Positions 41,753 through 50,618 of a stretch of DNA of 64,000 nucleotides are shown piece after piece. Position 1 is the first letter of the stretch; each line of letters opens with the position of its first letter. Origin of the DNA: an uncultured Mycoplasmatota bacterium (GTDB lineage Bacteria > Bacillota_I > Bacilli_A > RF39 > UBA660); the NCBI GenBank assembly GCA_900547225.1, contig URFW01000002.1, forward strand, positions 62,001 to 126,000, written 5' to 3'. Both the position numbers and the translations under genes were made by a program. The notes below the pieces were generated by a model. The model had not been told where the DNA came from and ran no database searches. It saw only the letters and a list, made by a program, of their open reading frames with translations.

Positions 41753-42364
41753 TTATCTCCAAGTAACAGCGACATCTATTTGTGTTGGATGATGTTTAAC
41801 AAAACCTCCTGTATCACAAACTATTGCAGCTCCAAGTGAGCTTTCAATAATAGACCCCTTAGGTCTAATATTATAATTAGCTGCTACCATTACGTAATTT
41901 CCTAACATTTTAACTCCATCTTCACGCACCCAGTAAGGATATTCTGCTTCAGAATAGCCAGCACGTCTCATTGAGTTAATAACGCTAGTCATATTTAAAT
42001 TATAGTATGTCTCTCTTCCGGATGGCCCATTAACTACGCCCTTGCTTTTAGAAAGTACATCACCAGTCCAGCTACTTTTAGTAGTCGTTGTAGTCGGCAT
42101 AGTAGTTGTTGTTGTTGTAACAGTTGTCGTACTTTCTGTTTGCGTAGTAGCTGAAGTAGTAGTAACCTCTTTATTTTTAGTAACTGCTATTACTGATGCT
42201 ACATAGTTATTTGGGTCAAATGTTTTCTTAGTAGTAGAAACGGTTATAACATCTTTTCCACTATCAGAAAATAATATTCCGGCCTTTGAAAAACCAATAA
42301 ATGCTATTAAACATACGAATAAAATGAGTAAAGCACCTTTAATTTTTCTATTAAAATGTTTCAC
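41753..42364 (-). CDS. 3D-domain cell-wall protein with Thr-rich linker (YabE position)
   Basis: Predicted secreted or membrane-anchored wall-active protein. The 203-residue product has an N-terminal membrane helix (about 9-28), a long linker made almost only of Thr and Ser (about residues 68-96), and a C-terminal part with NGPSGRETYYNLNM, then GAAIVCDTGGFVKHHPTQID, which resembles the 3D (three-aspartate) double-psi barrel found in YabE-like proteins and some lytic transglycosylases. No G5 domain is visible. GTG start at 42364 behind GAGGTGA. It occupies the yabE place between tatD and rsmA. Confidence 0.75.
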   Translation of the reverse strand: MKHFNRKIKGALLILFVCLIAFIGFSKAGILFSDSGKDVITVSTTKKTFDPNNYVASVIAVTKNKEVTTTSATTQTESTTTVTTTTTTMPTTTTTKSSWTGDVLSKSKGVVNGPSGRETYYNLNMTSVINSMRRAGYSEAEYPYWVREDGVKMLGNYVMVAANYNIRPKGSIIESSLGAAIVCDTGGFVKHHPTQIDVAVTWR

Positions 42365-42374
42365 TTTTTCACCT

Positions 42375-42397
42375 CACGCCCATAACTTGGGCTCGTG
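42375..42397 (-). other. GC-rich hairpin in the leader of the 3D-domain gene
   Basis: GCCCA and TGGGC arms with a 5-nt loop, extendable by CAC and GTG across a bulge, directly before the ribosome-binding site. It is too short for a known riboswitch. Confidence 0.35.
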
Positions 42398-42401
42398 TAT
42401 A

Positions 42402-42430
42402 ATGATACCATATATGACACTACAAGTCAA
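42402..42430 (-). promoter_or_regulatory. Promoter of the 3D-domain gene
   Basis: TTGACT (42425-42430), 17 bp, TATCAT (42402-42407) on the minus strand, overlapping the last codons of tatD. Confidence 0.6.
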
Positions 42431-43172
42431 ATTTAGACATTACGTTTTGACTTGTTACGTTTTTTACCTCATCTTTAGATATACCTTTTAAATCTGATAT
42501 TTCCTTTATAATATATTTAAGATATAAAGGATTATTAGGTTTTCCTCTATATGGTTCTGGAGTTAGATATGGACTATCTGTTTCAAGTGAAATACTAGTA
42601 ATTGGAATTTCTTTTACTACTTCTTTTACTTTTTTTGCATTCTTAAAAGTTACAACTCCTCCAATGCCTATTAAAAAGCCTTTTTTTATAAAACGATTGG
42701 CCATCTCTAAACTTCCGGAATAACAATGAAGAATCCCTGTTACATTATATTCATTTAATAAATTATAAGTATCTAAAATAGATTCCCTTGAGTGAACTAT
42801 AACTGGCAGATGAAGACTTTCTGCTATCATTAGCTGTCTTTTAAATATTTCTATTTGCTCTTCTTTATTTTCCTTAGTCCAATAATAATCAAGACCTATT
42901 TCACCTATTGCTACTACCTTTTTATTTAAAGCAAGTTCTTTTATTTTTTTTAGTTCTAAATCATCCACGCCTTCTACGTTTTCTGGGCCTATTCCAACTG
43001 CTGCATAAACTTCTTTATATTTATTTGCTAAGCTAACAGCTTCCATGCTACTTTTTAAGTCATAACCATTTATTATCATTTTAGTAACGCCATTTTCTAT
43101 GGCCATTTTTATTTGTTCATCTACATTTTCATACTCCATGCTTAATAGATGGCAATGAGAATCTATAATCAT
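42420..43172 (-). CDS. tatD: TatD-family metal-dependent deoxyribonuclease (YabD)
   Basis: TIM-barrel hydrolase of the TatD family, proposed to be a 3'-5' exonuclease in DNA repair. The 250-residue product has the metal-binding MIIDSHCHLLSM, AIGEIGLDYYWT, LPVIVHSRES, GILHCYSGS and LETDSPYLTPEPYRG motifs in order. The ATG at 43172 follows AGGTGAT. It is in the yabD position relative to the yabE-like gene, rsmA and yabG. Confidence 0.94.
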   Translation of the reverse strand: MIIDSHCHLLSMEYENVDEQIKMAIENGVTKMIINGYDLKSSMEAVSLANKYKEVYAAVGIGPENVEGVDDLELKKIKELALNKKVVAIGEIGLDYYWTKENKEEQIEIFKRQLMIAESLHLPVIVHSRESILDTYNLLNEYNVTGILHCYSGSLEMANRFIKKGFLIGIGGVVTFKNAKKVKEVVKEIPITSISLETDSPYLTPEPYRGKPNNPLYLKYIIKEISDLKGISKDEVKNVTSQNVMSKFDL

Positions 43173-43200
43173 TTATATCACCTAAAAAAATTATACCATA

Positions 43201-43386
43201 TTACTGATATAATTTTAGTGCTAAAAATTTTACAAATAAAATTGTTACAACAGCACAATATATAATATCCATTATATTATGGCTATCAATATAGGTTAGT
43301 AAAGAAAATGTTATTAAAAGTATAAATAATCCTATTTTAAGTAAATAACTAATATCTACTCTACTTGTAAGTTCATTTTTGTGCAT
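43201..43386 (-). CDS. Small membrane protein, 61 residues
   Basis: No family recognised. Two hydrophobic helices (about 16-31 and 39-57) follow a short charged N-terminus (MHKNELTSRVD). Start at the ATG at 43386, with GGAAG eight bases upstream; a TTG just before is a less likely start. A promoter at 43445-43474 precedes it, and tatD follows after 28 bp, so it probably heads a tatD transcript. Confidence 0.65.
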   Translation of the reverse strand: MHKNELTSRVDISYLLKIGLFILLITFSLLTYIDSHNIMDIIYCAVVTILFVKFLALKLYQ

Positions 43387-43444
43387 CAAAATATCTTCCT
43401 TTCATCATAGATTTACTACGAATACTACTTGATACAACAATGAC

Positions 43445-43474
43445 AATATAACACATATAAACTTACCATGTAAA
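43445..43474 (-). promoter_or_regulatory. Promoter before the small membrane gene and tatD
   Basis: TTTACA (43469-43474), 18 bp, TATATT (43445-43450) on the minus strand. Two direct copies of TTTGACAAA lie just upstream at 43479-43487 and 43499-43507. Confidence 0.55.
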
Positions 43475-43478
43475 TATT

Positions 43479-43507
43479 TTTGACAAACTAACCCAAAATT
43501 TGACAAA
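43479..43507. repeat. Direct repeat TTTGACAAA x2 upstream of a promoter
   Basis: Two identical 9-bp copies, 20 bp apart (about two helical turns), sit immediately upstream of the -35 box at 43469-43474, a typical place for an activator site. Function unknown. Confidence 0.35.
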
Positions 43508-43511
43508 AATT

Positions 43512-44027
43512 TTACACATTTTCAAAATACTCTTCTAAAAATGCTGTGGAAAACTTTATTAAATCGTCATTTTCTTTATTTTCATTTTCTTTAAAAGAAA
43601 TTATAAAAATACCTGATAAATCACCATTTGGTCTCAAAAAATAAGTAGAAAATGGTTCTTTTATCGATAAAGATTTAGTTATCTTTATCTTATCTTTATT
43701 AACTAAAGACGCATTTAGTAATGCCTTTTCCAAATCATCACTTATTTTTTCTCCTATAACCTCTTCTTTATTTGATATTTCAACAGAATTTAAACTAGTT
43801 ATATAAATATCAGCCTTTATCTTGCTTGCTAAAACATTTACATATTTAGTTATAAATTCTTCTTTTTTACTTATAATTGAATGTTTTTTAAGTGTTATTG
43901 TTTCTGAATCATTTAGAAAAATCTCAAGTAATTCTCCAGGTTTAAGATGCATATTTTTTCTTATTTCTTTCGGTATTACAATTCTTCCTAACTCATCTAT
44001 TCTTCTAGTTATTCCAGTTGTTTTCAT
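43512..44027 (-). CDS. spoVT: Stage V sporulation protein T (AbrB-type regulator)
   Basis: Transcription factor that tunes forespore sigma-G genes in Bacillus. The 171-residue product has the AbrB-like swapped-hairpin DNA-binding domain (TTGITRRIDELGRIVIPKEI, then RKNMHLKPGELLEIF) and a C-terminal GAF-like domain ending in FLEEYFENV. Start at the ATG at 44027 behind GAAGGGAAG; an in-frame ATG 17 codons upstream overlaps mfd. An inverted repeat covers the start region (44026-44066), perhaps for autoregulation. It follows mfd, as in Bacillus. Confidence 0.92.
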   Translation of the reverse strand: MKTTGITRRIDELGRIVIPKEIRKNMHLKPGELLEIFLNDSETITLKKHSIISKKEEFITKYVNVLASKIKADIYITSLNSVEISNKEEVIGEKISDDLEKALLNASLVNKDKIKITKSLSIKEPFSTYFLRPNGDLSGIFIISFKENENKENDDLIKFSTAFLEEYFENV

Positions 44028-44066
44028 ACAATTCTTCCCTTCTTTTTTAGAATGTATAAATTGTAT
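44026..44066 (-). other. Inverted repeat spanning the spoVT start region
   Basis: ATACAATT (44026-44033) and AATTGTAT (44059-44066) flank the spoVT ribosome-binding site; the downstream arm includes part of the ATG. It could be an operator or an RNA hairpin. Confidence 0.3.
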
Positions 44067-44070
44067 GATT

Positions 44071-47000
44071 TTATTCAATTACATCTAGCATTTTTACTAA
44101 ATAATGTAAAAAATGTTTTTCTAAATTATTTGTTTTTAATGATATTCTTAAAATATTATTAATGTACTTAATTTCAAAATTTGGGTTTATTTTAAATAGT
44201 CCCGACAAAAGATTTGCACCATCTTGTCTTTTTGATACAACATTTGTTATAAAAACAGATATTTCTCTTTCGGTTTGAATTACTTTAAATATTCCCTTTT
44301 TCTTAGCATTACACTCAAATAATTCTTCTAACATATAAATAATTATGTCATCATCAAGAGTGCCAAATCTATCTGTTAATTCTTCTTTTACCTTGATAAA
44401 CTTATCATAACTATCAATTGTATTTATTTTCTTATGAATTTCTATTTTTAAATCTTCGCTATCAGCATATTTATCACTAATATGAGTTGCAACTTCTATA
44501 AGTGGTTTTTCATTTACCATTTTATCTTCATCATCTTCTATAGAAACATTATTTTTAAGTCTTTCCACTTCTTCATTTAATATTTTAAGATACATATCAT
44601 AACCAACAGTATCTATAAAACCTGATTGTTCTGATCCTAAAATATCGCCAGCTCCTCTAATAGCTAAATCACGCATTGCAAGTGCATAGCCACTTCCTAA
44701 TTCGGTAAACTCTTTTATAGCATCTAATCTTTTTACTGCTATATCATTTAATTCTTTGTTTTTCTGATACATAAGATAAGCATATGCTATTACTTTTCCT
44801 CTTCCTATTCTTCCTCTTATTTGATATAACTGACTAAGTCCAAAATGATCAGCATCCAAAACTATTAATGTATTTGCATTTTCTATATCAATTCCCGTTT
44901 CTATTATGGTTGTACATACTAATACATTATAAGTTTTATCAACAAAACTTTCCATTGTTTTTTCAATTTGATCTTTTGTCATTCTGCCATGTATATAAGT
45001 TATCTTAGCTTCTGGAACTAATTTTTTTATTTTTACTAGTTTATCTTCTATATCTAATACCTTATTATATAAAACAAATACTTGTCCATCCCTTGCTAAT
45101 TCTTTATAAATAGCATCTCTTATAACCTGATCATTTTCTTTTAAAACATAAGTTTGAATTGGATATCTATAAGCAGGTGGGGTTTCTATTAAAGATAGAC
45201 CTCTAACGCCAGTTAAAGACATTTGAAGAGTTCTTGGAATCGGTGTTGCAGATAAGGTTAAAACGTCTATATTCTCTTTATATTCTTTTATTTTTTCCTT
45301 ATGAGTTACACCAAAACGTTGTTCTTCATCTACTACTAATAAACCTAAATCTTTATATATAACATCACGGCTTAATAATCTATGAGTTCCAACTATCAAG
45401 TCTACCTTACCGCTTTTTAGTTCATCTAATATGATTTCCTTTTGTTTTAAAGTAACAAACCTATTAAGCATTCTTATATTTATACCAAAACCATCGAATC
45501 TTACAACAGCATTATCATAATGTTGTTTTGACAAAATAGTTGTAGGGCATAAAAACGCTACTTGTTTACCACTTTTTATAGCCTTAAAAATAGCTCTAAA
45601 AGCAACCTCCGTTTTACCATAACCAACATCACCACATAATAATCTATCCATTGGATGAGGTTGTTCCATATCTTCTTTTATATCATTAATCGCTCTTAAT
45701 TGATCTTTTGTTTCTGTATACGGAAATTTACTTTCAAATAAAGTTTGATCCTCATCGTCAGCAAAAAATGCAAAACCTTTTACTAATTTTCTTTTGGCAG
45801 ATGTCTCAAGTAATTTTCTTGCTATATCTTTTACTTTTCCTTTAACTCTTGCTTTTTGTTTAACCCACTCGGTTCCACCCAATTTATTTAACCTAGGTTT
45901 TGCACCCTCATTCGATGAATATTTACTTATATATTCTATCTTTTCCACAGGAATATATAATTTATCACCATCTTTATATTCAACGTTTAAATAATCCTTT
46001 TGAAGGCCTCTTTTAGTAAGTGTTACAATTCCTAAGTATCTTCCTATACCATGGGACATATGAACTACATAATCACCAATTTTCAACTTATTAACATCTT
46101 TTATTTTAGATCCATATTTAAACTTGCTTCTATATGTGGTAACACTATTTGATTTATAAAGTTCATCTTTCGTTAAACATACTAAATCATTAATAATAAA
46201 GCCGTTTGGTATATCTCCTTTAACAATGTTTATGACATCTTTTTTTAAATCAGATAAGTTTGTTATAACACTTGGAAGTATTGTTTTACTTACAAAATCT
46301 GCTACTGCATGATCATCGTTTAAATAAACAACTATCATTTTTTTAGAATTTAACATATTTTTAAGAAAGTGATTAATTCTATCATAATTACCATTAAACT
46401 TTTCTATCTCAGTTGATGAATAAATTTCTTTTTCTACTTTTTTTAAATCATAATTATCTAATTTTAAAATATCTACATATTTATCCTTTATAACATCATT
46501 TAGATCAAACATATATTTATCTATGTTAAATTGATCAGTTTCCTTAAATTCTAATACCTCATTCATCGTTTTTTCGTATGCTAATTTAATACTATTTAAA
46601 TCTAAGTAAACGGTGATATTATTATCTAAATAATCCTCTATTTTGCTTACTTTTTTAACCACTCTAGGTAAAAGACTCTGTCTTTCTAAAATATCTTCTA
46701 CATTTTTTTCATTTATAAACTCAGTAAAAGGACATATTTCTATATTATCCTTTTTTTTCATTGAAAGCTGCGTATCTGAGCTAAACTCACGAATGCTTTC
46801 TATTTCATCATCAAAAAATTCTATTCTAACAGGATTTTCATATCCATAAGGAAAAACATCTAAAATATATCCTCTGTTTGCATATTCTCCTGTTTTTGTT
46901 ACTATGCTATCTTTTTTATAACCAATCATATTTAGTTTCTGAATTAATAAGTCCCTATTTATCTCATCCGTTTCTTTTATTTTTATGTTTAAGCTACTCC

Positions 47001-47370
47001 ATAATTTCCTACTAGGCAAAAATCTTAAGTATCCCATGAAATTTGTTATAACTATTTTACCTATATTATTTTTAGCAAGCTCATTTAACGTTTCTATTCT
47101 CTTTGACATCAAGTCAGGGGATGTTGCAACAGCTTCACTAACTAAAAAATCATCCATCGGAAATAGTAAGATATTATCTTTATCATATTGATTAAGCGAT
47201 TTATAAAGCATATTAGCTTCATACAAAGTGTTTGTAACAACCAATATATTTTTTTTACTAGCACCAAAAAGATTCCAAACATAAGATGCTTGGACTTTAT
47301 CATTTAATCCCATTACCAAAACAGGACTATTATTATTTAAAATTTTGTTTTCAAAAATGTTATTAAACAC
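44071..47370 (-). CDS. mfd: Transcription-repair coupling factor Mfd
   Basis: DNA translocase that removes stalled RNA polymerase and recruits UvrA to lesions. About 1099 residues. It has an N-terminal UvrB-like region, the RNA polymerase-interaction domain (GDYVVHMSHGIGRYLGI), Walker A LLCGDVGYGKTEVAF at about 579-586, the DEEQRFGV box, LSATPIPRTLQMSLTGVR and the translocation motif region GRIGRGKVIAYAYL. Start at the GTG at 47370 behind GGGTGAT; a GTG three codons earlier is inside that site. The pth-mfd-spoVT order is as in Bacillus. Confidence 0.97.
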   Translation of the reverse strand: MFNNIFENKILNNNSPVLVMGLNDKVQASYVWNLFGASKKNILVVTNTLYEANMLYKSLNQYDKDNILLFPMDDFLVSEAVATSPDLMSKRIETLNELAKNNIGKIVITNFMGYLRFLPSRKLWSSLNIKIKETDEINRDLLIQKLNMIGYKKDSIVTKTGEYANRGYILDVFPYGYENPVRIEFFDDEIESIREFSSDTQLSMKKKDNIEICPFTEFINEKNVEDILERQSLLPRVVKKVSKIEDYLDNNITVYLDLNSIKLAYEKTMNEVLEFKETDQFNIDKYMFDLNDVIKDKYVDILKLDNYDLKKVEKEIYSSTEIEKFNGNYDRINHFLKNMLNSKKMIVVYLNDDHAVADFVSKTILPSVITNLSDLKKDVINIVKGDIPNGFIINDLVCLTKDELYKSNSVTTYRSKFKYGSKIKDVNKLKIGDYVVHMSHGIGRYLGIVTLTKRGLQKDYLNVEYKDGDKLYIPVEKIEYISKYSSNEGAKPRLNKLGGTEWVKQKARVKGKVKDIARKLLETSAKRKLVKGFAFFADDEDQTLFESKFPYTETKDQLRAINDIKEDMEQPHPMDRLLCGDVGYGKTEVAFRAIFKAIKSGKQVAFLCPTTILSKQHYDNAVVRFDGFGINIRMLNRFVTLKQKEIILDELKSGKVDLIVGTHRLLSRDVIYKDLGLLVVDEEQRFGVTHKEKIKEYKENIDVLTLSATPIPRTLQMSLTGVRGLSLIETPPAYRYPIQTYVLKENDQVIRDAIYKELARDGQVFVLYNKVLDIEDKLVKIKKLVPEAKITYIHGRMTKDQIEKTMESFVDKTYNVLVCTTIIETGIDIENANTLIVLDADHFGLSQLYQIRGRIGRGKVIAYAYLMYQKNKELNDIAVKRLDAIKEFTELGSGYALAMRDLAIRGAGDILGSEQSGFIDTVGYDMYLKILNEEVERLKNNVSIEDDEDKMVNEKPLIEVATHISDKYADSEDLKIEIHKKINTIDSYDKFIKVKEELTDRFGTLDDDIIIYMLEELFECNAKKKGIFKVIQTEREISVFITNVVSKRQDGANLLSGLFKINPNFEIKYINNILRISLKTNNLEKHFLHYLVKMLDVIE

Positions 47371-47386
47371 TTTTATCACCCAATTT

Positions 47387-47962
47387 CTAGTTTTTTATCC
47401 TTGTGTTATACTTACTCATAAGTTCTGGAAAAGGTGTGTGAAATGACTCTAAAACGGCGTCTGCTGCCATTTTTATCGTAGGCATTAACTTTCTTTTTTC
47501 ATTTTGATTAAGTTTTCCTAAAACATAATCTTTAGTATCTATTCCTTTATCATTAGATATACCAACTTTTATTCTACGATATTCATTAGTACCAAGATTT
47601 GCTTCTATGTTTTTAAGGCCGTTATGCCCTCCAGATGATCCCTTCTCTTTTAACTTAATAGTTCCAGCAGGCAAGTCTAAATCATCGCTTACAACAAGGA
47701 TATCCTCTGTTTTAATATCTAAGTACTTAACAAAATTAATCATTACATCACCTGATAAATTTATATATCTTTGTGGTTTAACAAAAATAACGTGAGCCAT
47801 ATCTAAATAACAATCAAAATATAAAGCCCCATCACGTTCTTTCCATTTGTATACTTCTAGTCTTTTTGCAATTTCATCAAGTACCATAAATCCCATATTA
47901 TGTCTTGTATTATAATACTCTCTACCAGGATTTCCTAAACCTACTACCATTTTTATTTTCAT
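47387..47962 (-). CDS. pth: Peptidyl-tRNA hydrolase
   Basis: Recycles tRNAs from peptidyl-tRNA released by stalled ribosomes; essential. The 191-residue product has VVGLGNPGREYYNTRHNMGF with the catalytic His, PQRYINLSGD, VVSDDLDLPAG and GSSGGHNGLKNI. The ATG at 47962 follows GGTGGTGAT. It is 16 bp before mfd in the same unit. Confidence 0.96.
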   Translation of the reverse strand: MKIKMVVGLGNPGREYYNTRHNMGFMVLDEIAKRLEVYKWKERDGALYFDCYLDMAHVIFVKPQRYINLSGDVMINFVKYLDIKTEDILVVSDDLDLPAGTIKLKEKGSSGGHNGLKNIEANLGTNEYRRIKVGISNDKGIDTKDYVLGKLNQNEKRKLMPTIKMAADAVLESFHTPFPELMSKYNTRIKN

Positions 47963-47964
47963 CT

Positions 47965-48690
47965 TTAATCACCACCATTAAATATATTGTTAATATATTT
48001 TGTATAACTACCATCTTCATTATGCACCACTATGTTACTTAAAACAGAAAGACCTGGTTTACCATTTTTGGCACCTTCTATTAAAACCATATTAGATTTT
48101 GACCTCTTAAAAGGATAAACAAATTGAATTTTTTTTGGTTCAATATTATTTTTTTTCATAGATGATATTATATCAATTAATCTCTCCGTTCTATGCACCA
48201 TTGCGATTTTACCATCATTTTTTAAAACTTTCTTAGCAATTTTAAAAATATCATCCAAATTTAAATAAATCTCATGTCTTGCAACTGATTTTATTTTATT
48301 TTCATTAACACTGGAATTTTCATTTATCTTAAAATACGGAGGATTACACGTTATTAAATCAAAAGTATCTGTTTCGTATATATTAGAAATGTTTTTAACA
48401 TCTTCATTTAATACCTGTACCTTTTCTTCCAAATGATTTAATTTTACACTTTTATTCGCTAAATCATAAATTTCTTTTTGCAATTCAACCGCTACTATCT
48501 TTTGATTAGTTTTATGACTTAAAAACAAGGGAATTGGTGCATTACCAGTACAAAAATCAATTATTTTAGTTTTTTTATTAACATTTACAAAATTTGCTAG
48601 TAAAACTGAATCTAATGAAAACTTAAACCAATCTGTATTTTGAACTATTTTTAGTCCATTATAATTTAACAAATCATTAATTGTTTCCAT
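47965..48690 (-). CDS. TrmN6-like tRNA1(Val) adenine-N6-methyltransferase family (YabB)
   Basis: SAM-dependent methyltransferase of the YfiC/YabB family, probably modifying A37 of a tRNA. The 241-residue product has KIIDFCTGNAPIPLFLSH, the catalytic LITCNPPYFKINE and KIAMVHRTERL. The ATG at 48690 lies 14 bp inside the end of ricT and follows GGTGG, so translation is coupled. The ricT-yabB proximity matches Bacillus (yaaT-yabA-yabB), but yabA is absent. Confidence 0.85.
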   Translation of the reverse strand: METINDLLNYNGLKIVQNTDWFKFSLDSVLLANFVNVNKKTKIIDFCTGNAPIPLFLSHKTNQKIVAVELQKEIYDLANKSVKLNHLEEKVQVLNEDVKNISNIYETDTFDLITCNPPYFKINENSSVNENKIKSVARHEIYLNLDDIFKIAKKVLKNDGKIAMVHRTERLIDIISSMKKNNIEPKKIQFVYPFKRSKSNMVLIEGAKNGKPGLSVLSNIVVHNEDGSYTKYINNIFNGGD

Positions 48691-49474
48691 CTATATCCAC
48701 CGAAACTATTATTTCTTCATTATCAGATACCTTAACTTTGTAATTTCCACTTAATACGTTAAGTTCACAAACTCTTCCCTTTTTACCATCTACTTCAACT
48801 GATTCACCTAATTTTGGAAAATGTTTTTTATATTCTGTATATGTCTCATCCTCATATCCAAGGCAACATAAAAGTCTACCACATGCTCCGTTTATTTTTG
48901 TTGGATTAAGGGCTATTCCTTGATTTTTAGCCATATTTATAGAAACACTATTAAAATTTGTAAGAAAAAGTGAGCAACATAAAGGTCTACCGCATGGACC
49001 TAAGCCTCCTATTTCTTTTGCCTTATCTCTAACACCTATTTGTCTTAACTCTATTCTAGTTTTATATTTTGCCGCTAAAAGCTTTGCAAGTTCCCTAAAA
49101 TCAACTCTTTCATCAGCAATAAATTTAAATATAAGTTTTTTTCTATCAAACGTATATGAAGCCTCAAAAAGTTTCATATCTAATCCTTGTTTATTAACCA
49201 ATTCCTTTGCATAGTTTAAGGCTTTAACACCATCTCTTGCATTTTTATCATTAGAATTTATATCATCTTTATTTGCTTTTCTTATTACATCCTTAAGTGG
49301 CAAAAACACCTTTTCTTTAGGCATTTGCTCTATATTTGTTACAGCTTGTCCAAACTGCATTCCTCTTTCTGTTTCAACGATTACATAATCACCTTTTTTT
49401 AATTTAATATTATTCGGTGAAAAGTAATATATTCTGTTTGCATCCAAAAAATTAATTCCTATTACTTTAATCAT
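48677..49474 (-). CDS. ricT: PSP1-domain protein RicT/YaaT
   Basis: Member of the Ric (Y-) complex that in Bacillus promotes RNA processing by RNase Y and helps the Spo0A phosphorelay, and so sporulation and competence. The 265-residue product has the PSP1 core VIVETERGMQFGQAV and the clustered cysteines GGLGPCGRPLCCSLFL and NGACGRLLCCLGYE that bind Fe-S/flavin. The ATG at 49474 overlaps the holB stop. Partners RicA and RicF are not in the window. Confidence 0.92.
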   Translation of the reverse strand: MIKVIGINFLDANRIYYFSPNNIKLKKGDYVIVETERGMQFGQAVTNIEQMPKEKVFLPLKDVIRKANKDDINSNDKNARDGVKALNYAKELVNKQGLDMKLFEASYTFDRKKLIFKFIADERVDFRELAKLLAAKYKTRIELRQIGVRDKAKEIGGLGPCGRPLCCSLFLTNFNSVSINMAKNQGIALNPTKINGACGRLLCCLGYEDETYTEYKKHFPKLGESVEVDGKKGRVCELNVLSGNYKVKVSDNEEIIVSVDIDGNN

Positions 49475-50375
49475 CTAATATTTCCCCTATTCCAATTAAT
49501 AAGTTATCCATAAATAATAATATATTAACATTGTACTCTAATTTTGTTATATTTTCCAAGATAAATGATATTTTTTTTGAAATAGTATCATTGTTTTGCG
49601 TTTTTATAACGTTTTTTACATCATTGACTTCAAAATACAAACATTTTTCTTTTATGTTATAATTTAGCATATCTTTGTAATATAAAAGCATTACTTTTAA
49701 AGCACTAGAAAGTAATTCCTTGCTATTATACACGTCTACAATGTTTGTTTTAACACATGAAAACGCCTTATTGTAATTTCTTTCTAAAGATTTAGTAAAA
49801 TCAATTATATCGTATATTTGATCTTCCTCTAAATTAGTTAATTCTTTAACAAAGTCTATTCCATATTTAGTTCTAACATTATTAGTTTTAATTAATTGAC
49901 ACCTTGATGTTATTGTTTTTATAACACTATCTAAATTAGTCGTTGTAAAGATTGCTACCGCATTGCTATCGGGCTCTTCTAGAAATTTTAAAATTGCATT
50001 CGCTGCTGCTACGTTTAAGGTTTCGGCGTCATTAATTATGTAAACTTCGTTTTTTCCTTCAATACTTTTTGTTTTAAAATAATCCCTTAATTCTATTATT
50101 GATTCTTTTTTTATTATTCTATTTATTGGCTCAATTATTTTTAATTCACCATAAGTATTTTCATCTATTCTCTTGCATATATTACATTTATTACAATTTT
50201 CTTCATAAACATGTGGACAAATAAGTATTTTACTTAATAAAATAGCATATTCTTCTATTTTTTCCTTATCTTCACCAACTAACATATAGGCTTGTACATT
50301 ATTATTTGTTTTTCTTATGTTATTAAATATTTTACTTAAAACCGGTTGATTTTTTATAACTAAATTACTATCCAT
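49467..50375 (-). CDS. holB: DNA polymerase III subunit delta'
   Basis: Clamp-loader subunit that opens the beta clamp together with DnaX and delta. The 302-residue product has an AAA+ fold with a zinc module (CPHVYEENCNKCNIC), VYIINDAETLNVAAANAILK, FLEEPDSNAVAIFTT and the SRC-type TSRCQLI. It lacks a catalytic P-loop, as expected for delta'. The ATG at 50375 follows GAAGGTG. It heads the holB-ricT-yabB-pth-mfd-spoVT unit. Confidence 0.93.
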   Translation of the reverse strand: MDSNLVIKNQPVLSKIFNNIRKTNNNVQAYMLVGEDKEKIEEYAILLSKILICPHVYEENCNKCNICKRIDENTYGELKIIEPINRIIKKESIIELRDYFKTKSIEGKNEVYIINDAETLNVAAANAILKFLEEPDSNAVAIFTTTNLDSVIKTITSRCQLIKTNNVRTKYGIDFVKELTNLEEDQIYDIIDFTKSLERNYNKAFSCVKTNIVDVYNSKELLSSALKVMLLYYKDMLNYNIKEKCLYFEVNDVKNVIKTQNNDTISKKISFILENITKLEYNVNILLFMDNLLIGIGEILDD

Positions 50376-50389
50376 GTACTCACCTTCTT

Positions 50390-50578
50390 TTAATAATTCA
50401 AAAGTAAAAATACTGCTAACCCAATGATTCCTGGTACATCAAATAAACTTGCAACTACTATTGTTATAACATTTATTGGTATCATTAGATTTAATGATGA
50501 TAAAAAAGTGTTATAAGCAAATAATAAAATCATTCCGACTATTACTTTTTTTACTACTTTGAATATAAATTTTAACAT
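50390..50578 (-). CDS. bofA: Pro-sigma-K processing inhibitor BofA
   Basis: Small membrane protein that holds the SpoIVFB protease inactive until the forespore signal arrives. The 62-residue product has two hydrophobic segments (about 12-30 and 36-60), with NVITIVVASLFDVPGIIGLA matching the conserved BofA C-terminal half. Start at the ATG at 50578 behind GAGGTGA; the upstream open frame overlaps recR and is not used. recR-bofA is the Bacillus arrangement. It implies a sigma-K pathway elsewhere in the genome (inference). Confidence 0.88.
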   Translation of the reverse strand: MLKFIFKVVKKVIVGMILLFAYNTFLSSLNLMIPINVITIVVASLFDVPGIIGLAVFLLLNY

Positions 50579-50618
50579 ATTTTCACCTCTAATAGAAAAT
50601 ATGTTTAATATTTTATAA

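Noticed and set aside
42365..42419. Cyclic-di-AMP riboswitch upstream of the 3D-domain wall gene
   Set aside because: Such genes are often controlled this way, but the leader is only about 55 bp and holds a single short hairpin.
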